Source of the DNA: Treponema sp. UBA1233
GTDB lineage: Bacteria; Spirochaetota; Spirochaetia; Treponematales; Treponemataceae
Direction of reading: 5' to 3'
Assembly (NCBI GenBank): GCA_002309305.1
Contig: DBWR01000049.1
Location: 1,692 to 9,046 of the forward strand
Length of the DNA stretch: 7,355 bases
Made by a program: the position numbers and the translations under genes
Shown here: one piece after another, positions 5,003-7,355 of the stretch
Position numbering within the stretch: the first letter of the stretch is position 1
Layout: every line of letters starts with the position of its first letter
The notes under the pieces: model-generated
The model's input: only the letters and a program-made list of their open reading frames with translations
What the model was told of the DNA's origin: nothing
Databases searched by the model: none

Positions 5003-6571
5003 ATGAATAAAAGAAAAAGCGGAGTTTTGCTGCATTTGACATCCCTTCCGGGAAAAGAAGGAATCGGAACATTGGGAAAAGAGGCCTATTCTTTTGCTGA
5101 CTGGCTTCACAAGGGAAAGCAGACATTGTGGCAGGTTCTTCCACTCGGACCCACAGGCTACGGAGACAGTCCTTATGCAAGTTTTTCCACTTTTGCAGGA
5201 AATCCCCTTTTGATTGATTTGGATGACCTTGTTGAACGCGGCTGGGCAAAGGCTGAGGACGTCGTTCCTGCAGATTACATAAAGGAAGAGGGACCGGTTG
5301 ATTTTGGCTCCGTCGTATGGTGGAAGACTCCTGTTTTATATTCATGCGCATCATACTTCCTCCGAAATGTAAAGCGCAAGGATTATCTTCGCTACGAACA
5401 GTTCAAGGAAGCAAACAAAAACTGGCTGGACAATTTTGCAAGCTTCATGAGCATCAAGCGTTTTTACGATGCAAAGGCCCAGGAAGAAAAGGTTGAAGGC
5501 CCTAAAAGCACATGGAACAGATACTGGCCCAAGGACCTTGCTTCCCACAAGGCGGAGGCGGTCGAAAAATGGAACCGTGACCATGAAGAAGAAATCGAAC
5601 AGATAAAGGCAATCCAGTTTTTCTTCAGGGAACAGTGGGCTGCCCTCAAGAAATACGTCAACTCACTTGGAATTCAGATCATAGGCGACATTCCTATTTT
5701 TGTTGCCGCTGACTCTGCAGACCTGTGGTCAAACCAGGACCTGTTTCAATTTGACAAAAAGAAGCTTGAGCTTAAAACATGCGCTGGAGTTCCACCGGAT
5801 TATTTCAGTGAAACCGGACAGCTTTGGGGAAATCCCCTCTACGACTGGAATGCGATGAAGGCAGACGGATACCTCTGGTGGATAGAACGGATCAGGAACA
5901 TGCTTTCTCTTGTGGACATTGTAAGAATCGACCATTTCCGTGGCTTTGACGAATACTGGCAGATCCCCTTTGGCGCAGAAAATGCTATCGGCGGTGAATG
6001 GAAAAAAGGCCCCGGCAAAGCCCTCTTCGACACAATCAAGAAGGAACTGGGAAAACTCCCCATCATTGCAGAAGACCTTGGCGTGCTTACACCAACAGTA
6101 GAAAAACTCCGTGATACTGTAGGCTTCCCCGGAATGAAAATACTCCAGTTTGCATTTGACGGAAACGAATGGTCAGAAGGAAGTGCAGACAACGCATACC
6201 TGCCCCACAACATTTCAAACCCCAACTCCGTCATTTACACTGGAACGCACGACAACGACACAAGCATGGGCTGGCTTGAAAAAGGCGGAGACGGCCTCAA
6301 AAAAAACCTGTGCAACTACTTTAACCTTTACGAGGACATCGACAACATGACGGTGGCGCACACACTCATACGCGCGGCATTCGCTTCTACGGCGGACATT
6401 TGCATTGTTCCGCTGCAGGATGTCTACAGTCTGGGAAGTGATGCAAGGATGAACACACCTTCCACTGCGGCTGGCAACTGGTGCTGGAGGATGCCATACG
6501 GCCTCACCGACGAGCGAGGTGCCTCAGAACTGGCATGGTATTCAAAGCTGTACAGAAGGAATCAGAAATAA
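5003..6571 (+). CDS. malQ: 4-alpha-glucanotransferase (amylomaltase, GH77)
   Basis: A 522-residue protein, the usual length for a compact bacterial amylomaltase. It transfers 4-alpha-glucan segments between maltodextrins, or to glucose, in cytoplasmic starch and glycogen use. Catalytic residues fit GH77: nucleophile D310 in VRIDHFRGF, acid/base E357 in IIAEDLG and D417 in GTHDNDTS; the spacings (47 and 60) compare well with the 47 and 55 known from Thermus amylomaltase. The N-terminal GVLLHLTSLPG, SPYAS (56-60) and NPLLID (68-73) are also diagnostic. ATG 5003 was chosen because GAGG at 4993-4996 is 6 bases upstream and the family starts there; ATG 4964 adds 13 unrelated residues. No signal peptide. 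It is convergent with argG; no convincing own promoter is seen in the 71-base gap upstream. It is visibly richer in G+C than the leftward genes. Confidence 0.97.
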   Translation: MNKRKSGVLLHLTSLPGKEGIGTLGKEAYSFADWLHKGKQTLWQVLPLGPTGYGDSPYASFSTFAGNPLLIDLDDLVERGWAKAEDVVPADYIKEEGPVDFGSVVWWKTPVLYSCASYFLRNVKRKDYLRYEQFKEANKNWLDNFASFMSIKRFYDAKAQEEKVEGPKSTWNRYWPKDLASHKAEAVEKWNRDHEEEIEQIKAIQFFFREQWAALKKYVNSLGIQIIGDIPIFVAADSADLWSNQDLFQFDKKKLELKTCAGVPPDYFSETGQLWGNPLYDWNAMKADGYLWWIERIRNMLSLVDIVRIDHFRGFDEYWQIPFGAENAIGGEWKKGPGKALFDTIKKELGKLPIIAEDLGVLTPTVEKLRDTVGFPGMKILQFAFDGNEWSEGSADNAYLPHNISNPNSVIYTGTHDNDTSMGWLEKGGDGLKKNLCNYFNLYEDIDNMTVAHTLIRAAFASTADICIVPLQDVYSLGSDARMNTPSTAAGNWCWRMPYGLTDERGASELAWYSKLYRRNQK

Positions 6572-6610
6572 AAAAAACGGGGCTGCCCAAAAACTAAATG
6601 GACAACCCCG
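6571..6610 (-). terminator. Intrinsic terminator of argG
   Basis: Read on the minus strand, CGGGGTTGTCC (6610-6600) can pair with GGGCAGCCCCG (6588-6578) as an 11-bp stem with two G-U wobbles and an 11-base loop, followed at once by seven Ts (6577-6571). On the plus strand the same two positions become C-A mismatches and no T-tract follows, so it should stop argG transcription but not malQ. Confidence 0.85.
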
Positions 6611-6629
6611 ATTCCGTTAAAAAGTATTT

Positions 6630-7355
6630 TTACTCAGTTGGTCTCTTCTTAAAAGATTTGCTTTCAAGAATTGCCTGTCCTTCACCTATCGACTGCTCCA
6701 TCATAGCGCGAACTTTAAGAGGAAGTCCGAACAGGGTGATGAAGCCCTGGGCGTCTTTGTGGTCGTAGAGGTCGCCGGTCTTGAAGCTGGCTATGCTTTC
6801 GTTGTAGAGGCTGTATTTTGAGGCGCTTCCTGCTCCCCTAATCGCTCCCTTGCATAACTTGACTTTTGCCCAGCCTGTTACTGTCTCTTCTGTCTTGTCT
6901 ACAAAGGCCATGCAGCTGTCAAAGAGTGTGGTAAACCATTTGCCGTCGTAAATCAGCTCGGCAACCTTTACTGAAAGCTGCTGCTTGTAGTGGTATGTGT
7001 CGCGGTCAAGGCAGATGTGTTCCATCATCCTGTGGGCAAAGTACAGGATTGCTCCACCTGGGGTTTCGTATACTCCACGGCTCTTCATTCCGACGCAGCG
7101 GTTCTCGCAGATGTCTACAAGGCCAACACCGTTTCTTCCGCCGATTTCATTCAGGGTTGTAAGGAGTTCAAGAGCTCCCATCTTCTTGTCGTTTACGGCA
7201 ACCGGGATTCCCTTTACAAAGTCAATCTTGACGTATTCACCTTCATCAGGGGCTTCTTCCGGAACTGTGGTGTTCTTGAGCATGTGCTTGTACTGAGGCT
7301 CATTTTCTGTCTTCTCAAGTTCAAGTCCCTCGTGGCTCAAGTGCCAGATGTTTTC
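6630..7355 (-). CDS. argG: Argininosuccinate synthase, C-terminal part (5' end outside window)
   Basis: The frame is open from the right edge to a TAA at 6632-6630, giving 241 residues of an enzyme normally near 400. ArgG joins citrulline and aspartate using ATP to make argininosuccinate in arginine biosynthesis. The visible part begins ENIWHLSHEG, a conserved segment, and carries the citrulline-binding signature ENRCVGMKSRGVYE with E84 and Y96 of the fragment spaced 12 apart, as in the glutamate and tyrosine known to contact citrulline. It ends with the family's C-terminal segment (YNESIASF, DHKDAQGFITLFGLP) and a short basic tail. An apparent TTG start near 7340 is internal, since the frame continues upstream. 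The stop lies in an AT-rich 6-bp palindrome (6618-6632), 20 bases before the terminator stem. Confidence 0.96.
   Translation of the reverse strand, partial: ENIWHLSHEGLELEKTENEPQYKHMLKNTTVPEEAPDEGEYVKIDFVKGIPVAVNDKKMGALELLTTLNEIGGRNGVGLVDICENRCVGMKSRGVYETPGGAILYFAHRMMEHICLDRDTYHYKQQLSVKVAELIYDGKWFTTLFDSCMAFVDKTEETVTGWAKVKLCKGAIRGAGSASKYSLYNESIASFKTGDLYDHKDAQGFITLFGLPLKVRAMMEQSIGEGQAILESKSFKKRPTE

Noticed and set aside
4698..5354. A 218-codon open frame on the minus strand
   Set aside because: It lies across the end of the glycan-binding gene and the start of malQ, both strongly supported on the plus strand; its translation shows no domain and is of low-complexity shadow type.
6578..6610. Terminator for malQ
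   Set aside because: On the plus strand the stem has two C-A mismatches and no T-tract follows it.
1..7355. CRISPR arrays, tRNA or rRNA genes, insertion sequences
   Set aside because: No regularly spaced repeats, no tRNA-like cloverleaf and no transposase-like protein were seen on either strand.

Overview
The window looks like a spirochaete chromosome, most likely a gut- or rumen-type Treponema. This is inferred from the overall gene style: A+T-rich small genes, a TraX-family protein, exported proteins with NADase-type glycan-binding domains, and housekeeping malQ and argG genes of visibly higher G+C. No rRNA, tRNA or other lineage marker is present, so the assignment is moderate at best.

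Layout, left to right. (1) Positions 1-563 are toxin-antitoxin debris and cargo: the last codons of a HigB-type toxin overlapping a complete higA antitoxin, then a mazE/AbrB-type antitoxin whose promoter-like region, ribosome binding site and first 17 codons survive while the rest is broken. (2) Positions 561-2114 hold three small co-oriented accessory genes: a three-helix DUF3784-like membrane protein, a NUDIX hydrolase and a TraX-family polytopic membrane protein. (3) Positions 2161-4931 hold two tightly spaced genes for exported proteins. The first resembles the periplasmic P1 'head' region of SecD on a soluble, signal-peptide-bearing protein. The second is a 620-residue protein with two NADase-type glycan-binding domains. 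(4) Positions 5003-6571 encode MalQ, a 4-alpha-glucanotransferase with all three catalytic acids visible. (5) The right edge carries the C-terminal 60% or so of argininosuccinate synthase (argG) on the minus strand, convergent with malQ. A hairpin between them has terminator features only in the argG direction.

All genes from higA to malQ read rightward with short gaps (11-71 bp between apparent functional genes after position 561), so much of the block could be co-transcribed. The remnant mazE promoter is the only convincing promoter-like sequence seen upstream of the 561-2114 genes. The left third looks like accessory DNA, possibly a mosaic of captured cassettes; the right third is core metabolism. 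The most unusual items are the standalone exported SecD-P1-like protein with its glycan-binding partner, and the mazE remnant that may now act as a promoter donor for a membrane-protein gene.
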